DNA of 64,000 nt. Source: Micropterix aruncella (Eukaryota > Arthropoda > Insecta > Lepidoptera > Micropterigidae). Within the stretch, counting starts at the first letter, position 1. The number at the start of each line of letters is the position of its first letter. Below are positions 1-10,414 of this stretch, piece after piece. Location: contig OX155952.1 of assembly GCA_944548615.1 (NCBI GenBank), forward strand, positions 24,709,417 through 24,773,416, written 5' to 3'. The notes beneath the pieces were generated by a model, which was given only the letters and a program-made list of their open reading frames with translations, was not told where the DNA came from and made no database searches. The translations under genes were made by a program, and so were the position numbers.

Positions 1-1032
1 ATAAAATATGCCATTTATTTAAAGATTCACAAAAAAGTATCATTATAAAAAATATTATCTTCAAAAATTATTTAAGTAACAAAAAAAATACACAATTTTC
101 CAGTAAATTGCGAATAAAAAAGTAATTTTTTTTAAAAAATAATTTGATGTCAAGTAGGTACTGTCTGAAATAAAATAATAAAAACATACGGTTAGTTATC
201 AATTTGTCTCATAATACGCTCTCTATAATGGACTAACTACTGAGGGTTCCAGGTTTAAAAAAAAAAACAATATTATCGCATATATTGTTGTGTAACCGGC
301 ATGTACGTGAGATAGCAATTTGGAAAGATTGATTTGCGAAGGATTGCGAAGGATTATCAATATCTAGGATTTCAAATACAATTTAAATGATCGCTGTACT
401 GTATGGAGGCAGGAAGAACCCATCTGCACTAGATGAAAAATACCGCAGCAGAAAATATTATTAATAAAAACTGAAAGAAGAAAAGGAGGATTAAAATGCG
501 TGATAATGCTCCTGGTCTATTCCGATTATGGCGTTATGTGCCTAAGACCGCTCGCAGCAATAGTGAAATTGTCCGAACATTTCCAGGCGTCGGCAGTATG
601 CAGTGCTGCAGAAGGAATTGCGCCTGCCGATGAGTCATTAATCCTATTATTACGTTTAATATACGACAAACGACGCCGCTGTGCAGTCAAGTGCAATTCC
701 TCTGATATGGAAATCTCTTCCTTTGCCTTGTTTCAGCTACTGTCGCAATTCTTCATTTGTGATTATTAAGGTGGAAGAAATTTTCTTATTTAAATTTATA
801 TAGAGTGGAATTCACACTGAATACTGAATATTATTATATGAGTTACAACTACACAAAATAAAGTAGCCGGAGTAGCATAAGCGACAAATCGGAAAGCTGA
901 AATAATTCTATAACTGTTATTTTAAAAACTAAAAAGCCTCAAATGGCGATGATAATATAATTACCTTCTACTAAAAGCACGATTTCTTCTTGAAGTTTGA
1001 AGGTAGCAATAGTGAATAAAAACTGTGACGAT
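1..1032. other. AT-rich stretch without a recognised gene
   Basis: Mostly low-complexity A/T sequence. An 89-codon open frame at 500-769 (+) is somewhat richer in G+C than its surroundings, but its product matches nothing I recognise and it lacks convincing splice or promoter context. I make no functional call. Confidence 0.5.
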
Positions 1033-1739
1033 GGTAGCGAATAGTTTCGTGCTTGGCCCATAAGATCCATTTTGTTCTCGGATCGGCTCAACTCACGATT
1101 CAGCTCCTGTTCAGAAGCCTCCGCGTGCGGGAGTCTACCCCGGGTAAGACTCTCGCGTCTCAGGCCTCACGGCTGGTGGACCGGTTTCTCCTGGTAAGAT
1201 TGCATCACGGCGCTACCGGACGGTTTGTGCACCGTTCGGCGGCGTCAATCGGTTGAGCGCTCTGACTGATTGCTGAAGGAATCTGGATAATGTGGAAATA
1301 TACTGTCTCCTAAGCAGCGGGAGTGGATGTTGGTCTGTCGTCAACCACTCTTGAAATGATCATTAGGCTACCTGATCCTGAATTCAGAGCCGGGCAAACA
1401 TGCATTTGGTCCTCGATAGATTCAAACCGAATCATATCTAAACACACGGCAGGTAGAGGTCGCCCAATTGACTTCGAACCCGTGAACAGCGAAGGTATCC
1501 TAAAGGTTAATTTCAGACGAAGTTATTCTTCCAAAACTGGTAGTTAGGGGGCTAGGCTGCCCGCTGGGTACATTTCCTGGTGCCTAGCCTGAAGGTGTTG
1601 GTCTCTAACGGACTTGTTGGAGGAGCTAGACAGTAGGTTGTCTAGTGTCTAAGTCTTCTACGCTCATACCACGGCTGAAAGAATGATAAAATATGGTTAT
1701 ACCAGCCTGGGGTGAAGGGTTTAATCGTTGTAGTAGACA
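1033..1739 (+). repeat. Repeat A, copy 1 (unclassified ~0.7-kb interspersed repeat)
   Basis: This G+C-richer block starts at GGTAGCGAA and ends near TTGTAGTAGACA. It aligns by eye along its length with the copies at 12529-13244 (reverse), 25213-25974 and the interrupted copy at 39900-44658. Shared landmarks are CTCAACTCACGATTCAGCTC, a GTGCACCGTTCGGCG-like site (the insertion site of an R1-like LINE in another copy), GGGAGTGGATG, and a tail with TTCGCCCGTTGTAGTTGACA in the better-preserved copies. No long ORF runs through it and I cannot assign a class. The 5'-truncated sister copy at 47078 and ~10-bp duplications around two copies suggest retrotransposition, but that is inference. Confidence 0.75.
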
Positions 1740-2160
1740 CCGCTTTACTGATGAATTAAAACAATTATTTAAAGAATCTTAATAATATGTTGTTATAGTT
1801 GTTAATTTTCATGGAAAATACTCGAAGGATGAAGCGTTATGAATACAAGTAAGAAAATATAAAGCCGCTAAGGAAATCAGTCATTACGATTAGGGCCAAA
1901 ATAGTCACGAGCAACTGATAGGTTTTCCGCCGCAAACCAGTACACTAATCATTTCGGTCGTATATACATTGAACGCGGCTGCATTCCAACATATGTAAAT
2001 TGACGACTGGGAGTCAGTTTACTACTAACAAGAAAAATGTTACGACTCCTATAAATGAGCGTAATTTTGTAGCACAATAATAGATGGCGCTCTCGTAGAT
2101 TTAAACCGCAATATCGATGGATTGATCGCGAATAATATCATCATTTAGTAACATTGCTTG
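1740..2160. other. Intergenic or intronic, nothing recognised
   Basis: AT-rich sequence with no open frame of note and no clear repeat boundary. Confidence 0.4.
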
Positions 2161-2351
2161 AAATCGTCCTACGCTGCTGCTCACGCCGTGCGGGCGCGAG
2201 TTGGCTTCGCTAGTGCTGTCCAGCTGTTTTATGCGTTTTTCAAGCGTTCATTCCCGCGGCGACAGTAGCGGCGGACGCTGCGACCCCGGCCGCGCCCGCC
2301 GTCGTCCAGCTCTACTCCGCGTTTCTACACCACATCAGACACCCCAATACG
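2160..2351. promoter_or_regulatory. CpG- and GC-rich island, possible promoter or exon
   Basis: An abrupt run of CpG-rich sequence (for example GCCGTGCGGGCGCGAG and CCCGGCCGCGCCCGCCGTCG) interrupts strongly AT-rich surroundings. This is what an unmethylated promoter or first-exon region can look like in an insect genome. A GC-rich repeat fragment is the alternative. No TATA box or initiator can be assigned with confidence. Confidence 0.25.
2245..2351 (+). CDS. Candidate internal coding exon (weak)
   Basis: A pyrimidine-containing acceptor ending TTTTTCAAG precedes 107 nt that are open in one frame. The frame begins after two carried-over bases and reads FIPAATVAADAATPAAP, then VVQLYSAFLHHIRHPNT. 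It ends in ACG followed by GTTAGT, a usable donor. The alanine-rich start reflects CpG-rich codons; the second half looks more protein-like. A 5' untranslated exon would look similar. It ends in phase 0, so it cannot join directly to the phase-1 exon at 15135. I recognise no family. Confidence 0.2.
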
Positions 2352-2593
2352 GTTAGTAGTACCTTCAAGCATGTTCACCCAGTGGGCTGAACACAACAGA
2401 TGCCCCAAGTGAGAGTTCTATACGCGTTGGGTATAGCGCCAAGGTGCGTACATAATAAGCCTGAAAGTTTTCCATGATGGTTACCTTAGTTGGTTGGTCG
2501 GTCCAATCAATGCGAGTGCCTTTAGAAGAATTGGTAATAAATAGATCATATTACGGTTTTGCATAGTAAAATTTGATACAACATTACAGTATT

Positions 2594-2607
2594 GGGGGGG
2601 GGGGGTG
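2594..2607 (+). repeat. Poly-G tract
   Basis: An uninterrupted run of about 13 G residues in AT-rich sequence. A second, longer tract lies near 25089. Length in the assembly may be unreliable. Confidence 0.8.
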
Positions 2608-2644
2608 TTTTTTTTAAATCGATAGAGAAAATATTGTATGTTAG

Positions 2645-2718
2645 ATGACGTCATATCTCTATAGCTTTCTCATTACATGTTCGAATCTCAAATAAAAAGC
2701 ATTAGATAATGACGTCAT
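2645..2718. promoter_or_regulatory. Pair of CRE-like TGACGTCA palindromes
   Basis: TGACGTCA occurs at about 2646 and again about 64 bp later, each inside a GATGACGTCAT-like context and in opposite flank orientation (AGATGACGTCAT and ATGACGTCATCT). The core is the classical CREB/ATF site. Whether these are functional, or the ends of a small inverted-repeat element, cannot be decided from sequence. Confidence 0.35.
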
Positions 2719-2719
2719 C

Positions 2720-4175
2720 TCGTATACGACACTTTCTTTATTATTTTTAAAATCATCTCCCTGATACTAAATGTATGCATAAATAGTAGCGTGAACCTAA
2801 CGAAATTGCCAGGTAATATTGCTCCCCTAGAATGTGTAACGTCCCTTCCGGGATGCAAAAGGTACGGTCGAGTTTTTACTTTACATGTTTATGGGTTAAC
2901 ACCATGATACTGTCACATTGCTTTCACGGTTTGAAAGGTGATCGCAAACATAAAAGTAGATAGACGATTACATGCCTTCTTGGCGTTCAAAAGTATTGGC
3001 AGGACGCGTCTCATTGAACCACAGTGGCGCTATAATAATGCTACGAACTTTTCAATGTAAAGGCAGTCAGTTTATTCCAGAGATGCAGCGTGTATACAGC
3101 CAGACTTGTAAAGTCGGCAACAAAGTTTTACATGCCGGGAATGGTCATATAGAGCCGTGCGGTAAATATTTGGTGTCAGTCTATCGGGCACAAACACGAC
3201 TATTATAGAGCATGGACAGTCTTGTCGGAAAGGTGTCTTTTATTGGGTATTATTTAGTCATTCAAGTGGCTTACGTCTTTATTTTTTCATTGTAGGTTGA
3301 AGAGGAACAAACCTGATGCTGCCTAAAGCAGCGCTCAAAAAAGACGCTTAAAAGTGTATAACTCTACTTGACCTCGTAAGATTTCAGTATTATTGGTTGT
3401 GTAACTGTGTGTGCGTTGCTTTGAGCATAAGCCAGATTCAAAAATCAATCAATTTGCCGGTTAAAACATCTAGATATATAAAGAAAGCTCATGTATTCCT
3501 ACGAGATAAATAGATTTTTGAAGGTTAACTGTAAGAGAACTTACTTTAGACAATAGGTCCGCCTGTTGTATGTGTTGTCCTAAAATATGCAATAAATAAT
3601 TCCTATCTATCTATTTAATAATTCCTATCTAATATATTTTTAATGTATACAATTATTAATGTTATTTAAAAAAAAATTAAAACGATTTTTTATGTAGAAA
3701 GTTACTCCATGACTTACACTCCGCTATCGGACAATACAACGCGTCATTGAACAAAAAGGGCTTTCAAACCCACTGTGCGATTTTTGTTCCTTACAAACCA
3801 AACTCTCATCGTTGTTGTGTTCCGTTAGCTATCAGATTGACGGCCTTTAATCCTACTCATTTCTGATGAAGAGGTACTTCACTGGCTAGAGAATTGGATT
3901 TGAAATTAAGCGAAGAGCAAAATAATAATAATAATATTAAAATATTTTTAAGTTATTTCTTTTGTTATATGATAATATGATACAATAATACGAAATTAAT
4001 CACGACGATAGACCAAAAAAATAGAGAGGGAATAAACGTAAATGGATTGAAATATAGATGTTAAACTGGACTACTCCAATACAGTACCATAACAACTCCA
4101 GACTCCGCACGCAATCACGGAGTGATAATTTTTAAAAAACCACTTACCTGGACTGTTCATATCCGAATATTATGC
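2720..4175. other. Intergenic or intronic, nothing firmly recognised
   Basis: A 78-codon open frame at 2972-3208 (+) has no recognisable family. Short TATC runs occur around 3600-3640. No splice-flanked exon with a convincing product was found. Confidence 0.4.
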
Positions 4176-4251
4176 AAGTGAGTCTAACGCTCGAATCTAT
4201 AGTCGAGTATTGATCATTATAAAATCGAAGACTATCGCGGTTGTTTGACAT

Positions 4252-4436
4252 TATAAATAGGATAGAAAACGAATTTACCGCGTGAAGTTTGTAGCACCCG
4301 ACGATTCGGTGACGTTGCAGCTGCTGTTGTCCAGGGTAGACTCTCAGTTTACCCTGGACAACGGCGGCTGCAACGTCACCGAAACGTCGGGTGCTACAAA
4401 TTTCACGCTGTAAATTCGTTATCTATCCTATTTATA
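4252..4436. mobile_element. Foldback (palindromic) element, copy 1
   Basis: Two ~85-bp arms form a near-perfect inverted repeat. The left arm runs from ATAAATAGGATAG through GTTTGTAGCACCCGACG to TTGTCCAGGGTA; the right arm is its reverse complement, ending in CTATCCTATTTATA. The loop is one small hairpin, GGTAGACTCTCAGTTTACC. No coding capacity, so it is a MITE-like non-autonomous element. A second copy lies at 58565-58812, where the loop hairpin is multiplied. It interrupts sequence carrying repeated TATAGTCGAATAT-like motifs, so it may be nested in another element. Confidence 0.85.
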
Positions 4437-4712
4437 TTAAGAGTCTTTACTCAACCAAGTATTACTCAGGTGCCAAGTACTACTTAAGTATTGGATGCGT
4501 TCTATAGTCGAATATCGGTCATCGACTCAGTTGAGTAATACTCTAGTAGAGGGGAAAACATAGGGAAAATATAATATTTTGTAATTTATTCGAAAACAAA
4601 TTACTAATCTTTTATTTTACATTTAAAATTATGATGAAGATTTACAGAGAGTATTTATATCCATTTTATTGTTGATTTTCTATAAAATATGAATTAAATT
4701 GTTCATTTCAAT

Positions 4713-4988
4713 TCAATGCGGTGATTTTAAAAATACCGCCAATTTGTTGTCGTCAGGATTTGACAGTTCGATTCTAACTTCATGAATTCTTTCAAAGCGC
4801 GCATAAGAATCATTTATCTTGATTTTTCGCGTAACGTCCTCATATAGGGTTCTGTGTTTTATTTGGGAGTTTGTTTTATTTGGACTTCGATATGGAGAAA
4901 ACCAATTGTGCCCTCGAGAGCGTGCTGCAGCACCACCGACCACGAATATTCTCTCAATTTCCTCCAGTCGTTGTAGAAACTCCGCCAT
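4713..4988 (-). CDS. 91-residue ORF, unrecognised
   Basis: An ATG in good context (GAAATGG) opens a 91-codon frame starting MAEFLQRLEEIERIFVVGG and ending FLKSPH. It is charged, has no obvious membrane segment, and is followed by AT-rich sequence. It is flanked on both sides (about 4170-4545 and 5080-5180) by scattered motifs such as TATAGTCGA and GAGTAATACTC in opposite orientations. That suggests the ORF is cargo or a gene of a terminal-inverted-repeat element, partly disrupted by the foldback element at 4252. A single host exon is the alternative. I do not recognise the family. Confidence 0.3.
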   Translation of the reverse strand: MAEFLQRLEEIERIFVVGGAAARSRGHNWFSPYRSPNKTNSQIKHRTLYEDVTRKIKINDSYARFERIHEVRIELSNPDDNKLAVFLKSPH

Positions 4989-5199
4989 TTCACGAAATAA
5001 TACGTAAATACATAATATACACATGCACCAACGAAAAGTATCAACGGCTCCAAGCCACGTAGCTCTCAAGTATCGCCAGACGGATACTCAGCTCTGAGTA
5101 ATACTCGAGTATCACTCGCCTTCTCAATACTCGACTATAAAATGAAAACTGGTACTCAAGTATTACTTAGTTAAAGTTCATTCCAAGACTTTTCTAATA

Positions 5200-5690
5200 A
5201 GTCCAAACACAGCTATGATACGATGTTCCATCATGAAGTTCCAGTTCATATCTTCCGATTCCATCATCAGATCAGTTCTACAGTACTATATTATTGTATT
5301 GTCATCAGAACTACATACAGCTGCTAATTTTTATGACGCTACGATCCTTGGAAGATGGTTAAATTAGTTACCTTAGATTCCATTACATAGTTACATACAG
5401 GTCGACCTAATAAAAGCTTGTTAAAAAGGTCGAGGTCACTGAAATGATTCAAGAAGGCCTGCTCTACGCACTTACTGCGGATTGACGATTTGAGCTGTTA
5501 GCCGTTACTTAAAAGTTTTATAGTTAGATTTTACAACAGTCATCTTATTTTACCTATAGTAGATAGTTTTGTTTTACCCTCTAATTCGTTTGTTATTCCT
5601 GTAATTGATAGTTAAATTCACGGTATTTCAATGTTTACTTTAATTTCTACATCGAGGTTATTAATTTTACTACTACTTTGAAATTACGAA
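5200..5690. other. Nothing recognised
   Basis: AT-rich, no significant open frame, no repeat boundary seen. Confidence 0.4.
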
Positions 5691-5697
5691 GTTTGTA

Positions 5698-5850
5698 TAC
5701 ATTCTTCTTCTCGAAGTGCCTCTCCATTACTGGAGGTTGGCCGTTAGCTCTGAATACCTTTGTCGGTCTTGCGCCATCCGGAAAAGCTGTTCCGTAGCCG
5801 GCGGGCCCTTAAAGCCATGGCTATTTTTGACTTTTGCATTGCTATGAACA
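5698..5850 (-). mobile_element. LINE 3'-end remnant
   Basis: Read on the minus strand, this segment contains CAGAGCTAACGGCCAACCT followed by GGAGAGGCACTTCGAGAAG and an AAGAAGAA tail. The same series occurs in the same order at 9705-9775 on the plus strand, at the C-terminal end of a LINE ORF. I infer a second, older 3' end of the same LINE family. No reading frame survives here. Confidence 0.4.
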
Positions 5851-6371
5851 TATAGTACAGTAGTCTCCGGTTGCCTTCCGCACCAGACATTTTAGGTCTA
5901 TTTAGGACCTTAGGCCGCTGAGACCTCTTTAATCGGTTGCCCAGTTTTGAATGGTTATACCGCCATTGACTCGGTCTTTTGCTATATAATTTTACTTCCC
6001 ATGATAATTAGACCGCTATGCAAACGGCGATCGAGTACATTCGGGACGCATCTTGTGTCAACTGCGGTTGAATCCAGACTGCATAATTGCACTTTATTCA
6101 GTATATTTAATAATTATAATTAATATATATTGTTGAGAAAAATTTAAAATATGCTCTCACTATAAATTTAAATTTGTATACATAAGTAATATTAATTTAA
6201 AATATCGCTAAACTTAGTGTAATATCGTAAATGTATGATAAAAACTTCTGGTCATTTTAACCATAATTTTGTTTTTTTGTAAAAGAAAATAAATTCAACC
6301 ACTCTTTTAATCAATTAGGAGAGAAGAGTTGTAACCATTTATGATAAAATGCTAATTTTCCCCATTTTTTT

Positions 6372-6638
6372 TCTACTTTTTATTGTGAAATTTGACAATG
6401 GGCGGGTTGGGTTTATCGTCATACAACAATCTCTTACAACCAACCCTACTATGAAGTGTTTATGCATGTGTGCTTGTAACATGTGTGTAAGTGTGTGTCT
6501 TGTTATTGCATCCCATCGACAGAATTGAAATGCAATTCCGGTAATTTTATCCCAACGGAAAATAAAGACCAAGCCGGGAATCGAACCCGGAACGTTACAA
6601 TGTAAGGTCAGGCGACGTAACCATTATACCACATGTGA
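6372..6638 (-). mobile_element. tRNA-derived SINE, copy 1
   Basis: Bases 6569-6638 on the minus strand form a tRNA-like head with an A-box-like GTGGTATAATGGTTA and a B box GGTTCGATTCCCGG. A non-tRNA body follows, containing CCGTTGGGATAAAATTACCGG, CA-rich repeats, CATAGTAGGGTTGGT and a final TTTCACAATAAAAAGTAGAA. The same body follows a tRNA-like head at 44862-45126, so this is a SINE family rather than a tRNA gene. Pol III transcription from internal promoters is expected from the class. Confidence 0.85.
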
Positions 6639-6775
6639 TTGAACAAAAGATATTTCCCAGTGTTCACTCACTCACATCGACCGCATTACCAACATCTATC
6701 GAATTATTCAATATCGGTTATGGGCCGAAGTTATTCGGTGCTGAATTTCAGAGCGATATCATGTTACAAATTTAC

Positions 6776-6966
6776 CTGAAACGGACGGACGGTTGGACAT
6801 CGAATTCGATCCGGCCGACGGAGCAGCCCGCGCCTGTGCAACTCGAGCTTCCGTAATCGAGTTTGCGACAACTCCCCAACAAATGGACCCGATATGAGAG
6901 CGATAAAGAAGTCTACTTCGCCGTTTGCTGCAGATGCGCGGTATGGAAATAGGACACCTTGCTTTC
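6776..6966 (-). CDS. Candidate exon on minus strand (very tentative)
   Basis: On the minus strand an acceptor ending CATTATTAG precedes 191 nt that are unusually CpG-rich, and a donor follows (TTTCAG then GTAAAT). Two frames are open across it, which favours a 5' untranslated exon or chance. Its phase would allow joining to the candidate exon at 12156-12295, but the joined product resembles nothing I know. A repeat fragment is equally possible. Confidence 0.15.
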
Positions 6967-7009
6967 CTAATAATGATATTGGAATGTATTATTTTTGAAT
7001 TAAACATAC

Positions 7010-7735
7010 GAAGTGTTTACGTCGATCAATATGAGATATACAACTATATATATTCGTATAGCACACATTGAACAAAAAAATAGTGGACAAAACTCTGCGA
7101 CCTATGTAAATACTACCTAAAAACTGTTTGTAAATACTTAAGTGATCAACTTAATTGATCATGTATTGCTTAAGTTAGAAGTTTTCGTAATAGTTGGCAC
7201 CTTTTCGAAGCCCTAATATACATTCGCAACCAAAAATCTTTTTTTTTCAAACAAAACTGAAATATTAGGATTTTTTAGGAAAAATATTAAGAAATATTTA
7301 TTAAGAGTTATTGGTATGTAATGAGTTATTGGTCTATATGAAAAACTGATTTATTAATAAGAAAAAAAATATATATATATTATTTAGACATTTTTACCTT
7401 TAAAAAACCTTAGTAACGAAGGCCTAAGTCAGGAAAAGTTATAAATAGACGACTTTAAACTCAGTTTTTCAACAAAAATCACAAAATTAAAAAAAAACAC
7501 AGAAAACATTTTTTTATTAAAAAAAATGTTTTTTGTTTTTTTGTTCAATATGATGAAGAGAATTACCACTTAAAAACAGGATGTTAGTTCACAAGCACCC
7601 CTCATATTGTGATTCTCGTTAATTTGATGTATATGATCAGCATCAAAGCCATTCAATCTGTATATGGTTTGATGTCGTTGCGATGATATTTAGGTAATCA
7701 GAAATTCACGCTTGACGGAAATGTGTGCAGCGAAG
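7010..7735. other. AT-rich stretch, nothing recognised
   Basis: Long A and T runs, an AT dinucleotide run near 7370, and no coding signal. Confidence 0.5.
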
Positions 7736-7739
7736 CCTA

Positions 7740-7990
7740 CCAAACTCATCGTGTTTGCAACAAGTCCTTGACTTTTTGTTTTATTCTCGTTGCAGACTCT
7801 GAAATACTTGTTGATGGGCGTCCTACTAATGACTTTGTGGTTTTCAAAGGTTCTGGAAATATTATATATTATTCTTCATCAAATTAAAAGAGTTCACTTA
7901 GCCATCCCTGATTTTCCGCATTTATCGTAACTTCTTTGTAATCGGAAGCTTTCCACCGTTTCGAAATATTAGCAAATAAATAATGTTATT
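7740..7990 (-). pseudogene. Decayed transposon-type protein fragment
   Basis: On the minus strand one frame reads RWKASDYKEVTINAENQGWL and then, after two in-frame stops, PEPLKTTKSLVGRPST and SATRIKQKVKDLL. The order (Trp-rich segment, a GRPS motif, then a basic RIKQKVK stretch) resembles N-terminal parts of proteins repeated in many insect genomes and usually treated as transposon-encoded. That comparison is from memory. The stops show it is dead. Confidence 0.4.
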
Positions 7991-7999
7991 CTTTCGAAA

Positions 8000-8650
8000 A
8001 TTATTTCACAGAACTTATATTTACTTAGATACACTCTACTTACACTAGTCAAGTATTTTAGTAAACGATTTGTTACTTCATTTGTTGCATCATACAGATA
8101 ATTTTGATAATCATAATAGTTCGTACAACTTCATACTGCTTCAATCAGGACTCAAAACTATGAATAAAACAAAAATCTTGCGCAAGAAGTCGGGTCTGGT
8201 GGTGAACCAAGAGGCGTATTCGAAATATAAGTACAGTTTTGAAAAAAACACTTGTAAAACATTTTTTAAAAACCAATTTTATTTTTACATGAAAGAACAT
8301 ACCTTAAACTATGTTCCTACGTAGTTTCCACCAACGTTCAGATACTAATCGTAGCAACTGACTAGCTCTTCTATATCTCCGTCATAGAAAATTCCCACCG
8401 TAATACAAACTTTGTCATAGAAGCGTTAACCTAAGCGGTCACTAACAATCTCGTACTCGTACAAAACAGGTCTTGAAATTCGCGGTAATTCGTTAGAAAA
8501 CGTTCTCATTTTCAAACGTCTGTTCGTAAATGTTCATATAAATTAGTATATTGAAAAAATGATAGTAAAATAAATACATATACCTACATATGCTACAAAC
8601 ATAAAATCCGATGACATACAAATTAAATATCTTCGGCCTAAAAATTAGGT
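8000..8650. other. No recognised gene
   Basis: An 84-codon open frame at 8070-8324 (+) is Asn/Lys/Phe-rich, as expected from AT-rich sequence, and matches no family I know. Confidence 0.4.
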
Positions 8651-8664
8651 AATTTGCTACAAAA

Positions 8665-8905
8665 GACTGGCTGTTTCTAAATTTGTAACCCTGGATAAAC
8701 GCCGCCTAGCGGCAGACTTAGTATTCCTATATAAAATATTAAATCAAAAGTTGATAACTCCGGTATTAGGAAAATACATTTTGATGTCACAAACAGAAAT
8801 TTTCGAAATCCGAACATAACTAATCCTCCTTTAGCGAGAAACAATACCTCATTTAATAACATCATAACTCGTATATGTCGTCGGTACAACATATTTCATC
8901 ATAAC
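8665..8905 (+). pseudogene. LINE reverse-transcriptase C-terminal remnant
   Basis: The + strand reads LDKRRLAADLVFLYKILNQK and, after frame changes, FNNIITRICRRYNIFHHNN. This is the layout seen after the RT domain of jockey/CR1-like LINEs: an L..RR...D..FLYK.L block, then a short Arg-rich block and an N-terminated loop. The frame is broken by stops and shifts and the RT catalytic core is absent. It is a 5'-truncated dead copy. Confidence 0.5.
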
Positions 8906-8909
8906 AATC

Positions 8910-9430
8910 CTACCAATGTATTATTTTGTGATAGTTTATGCTTTTTCAGAGCAACATAATTTAAAATACTGTAATATTCAATTCCTTTACATTTTATAAC
9001 TTCCTTATATTAATCCTTACTTTCGTTTTTAGTAACCGATCAATTGCTCTTTCATTGCTAAACTAGTTATGCAATAGAATAAAGTAAATATTATTGCAGT
9101 TAAGTGTCTGTATATTTCATAATACAATGTATGTAATTTCTCTATACGTTGATTTTACCCATAATATGCTATGCCATGCTAATTTACCCATGGCATATCA
9201 ACTTTCTATGCGTTTGATATTATCGACAATTCAAACATTCGGCGCACCAAGTATATGCAAATGATACTCAGATTTTCCTCTCCTTCTGCTTACGAAAAGT
9301 AAACCAAAATGGTTTTAAAAGCAGCTAAACGTCTGTTCCAGGTTTAGTTTTCATATTAAATAAAGAAGCCACGTTTTTCGATTCCTTTACAAATATTTAG
9401 AAAACGTTTCGAAGCATTCGAGATGTCCCC
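8910..9430. other. AT-rich, nothing recognised
   Basis: No long frame, no clear repeat boundary. Confidence 0.4.
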
Positions 9431-9439
9431 ATACAGGCG

Positions 9440-9775
9440 CATGACGTCAATATATTGGACTTAGAAAGTAACTAATGAGGAAGTTCTACGGTGTGTCGGC
9501 CAAAAGCGCAAACTTTGGCAGACCATCAAACAACGCAAAGCTGCATACCTGGGCCACATGCTTAGGCACGACAGGTACAAACTCCTGCAACTCATTATGA
9601 ACTCCCTGGCCGTAGACGGAAATCTTGGCTACGGACCATTCGAGAACAGACCGGGATTACAAGTGTCGCCGTATCGTTTAGCCTGGCGAAGGACAAAAAA
9701 GAAGTATGCAGAGCTAACTGCCAACCTTAACTAGTTAGAGAGACACCCTAAGAAGACGAAGAAGAAGAATACAAA
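9440..9775 (+). pseudogene. LINE ORF2 C-terminal fragment and 3' tail
   Basis: Translation gives TNEEVLRCVGQKRKLWQTIK, then RKAAYLGHMLRHDRYKLLQL and a GPFENRPGLQ segment in place of the usual Gly/Arg-rich hinge. The TNEEVLRR...IK.RK..YLGH.LR...Y.LL pattern is the well-known C-terminal end of a common class of insect LINE polyproteins. A stop follows LTANLN, then a GAAGAAGAAG-type tail, as expected for the 3' end of a reverse-transcribed, 5'-truncated copy. The related minus-strand tail is at 5698-5850. Confidence 0.65.
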
Positions 9776-10414
9776 TATTCCATTCTAAAATTTGCTAAAA
9801 TCATCTTAAAATAGTCAAAAATGAAACGCCGACCTATTTATCCTCCCTCATAAAATAGTCGAGACACAACGATCACATATCAATTATTTCGAAGCATAGA
9901 CGCTCTATTTTTAAAGGCAGCGTTATCCAACTTAAATTAATTTAAGCAGATATGAGAGATAAGCTCAAAACCTATTGCGGTATTAAGGTCATTGATTACC
10001 AAATAAGTGTTATAAGGCAGCGTCCTTGTTTAATCTTTCTCTATTATTTCTACATTCTATCTGATTCAGTCTGCTTCTGCACAAAAACACCAAAGACATC
10101 CAGAAAATTTACTTTTTCTTTAGTCAAACTGAGGATGTCCCTCATCGACTTAACCAACCTACCTATACGAATGTACGTGATATGTCCGCTATATTATCAT
10201 GTAGAAAAAAAATACATAAAAAAATATTATGTATATTTTTTAAAATATAAAACCGCTATATAGAAACCGCCTAAATAAACCGCTACATATTTTGTCTGGT
10301 ATATTATAAACAAGCATTTTATTACTGAAAAATCTAAGGAATTACTCACATTTTGAATAATAACCCAAAGGTAGGGCGGTTAAATATCGCATATCGCTAT
10401 ATAATATTACACTA
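9776..10414. other. No recognised gene
   Basis: AT-rich. A 103-codon open frame at 9952-10263 (+) is Tyr/Phe/Lys-rich and unrecognised. Confidence 0.4.

Noticed and set aside
1053..1547. Protein-coding ORFs inside repeat A copies (also 12626-13244, 25230-25794, 44069-44490)
   Set aside because: Frames are not conserved between copies; stops differ and no domain is seen.
6569..6638. tRNA gene on the minus strand (also 44862-44935 and 59345-59412)
   Set aside because: Each tRNA-like head is followed by the same non-tRNA body and sits in a dispersed family; stems are imperfect. These are SINE heads.
7762..7846. Small plus-strand exon between GTTGCAG and GGTTCT
   Set aside because: The segment is better explained as antisense to a minus-strand transposon-protein remnant.
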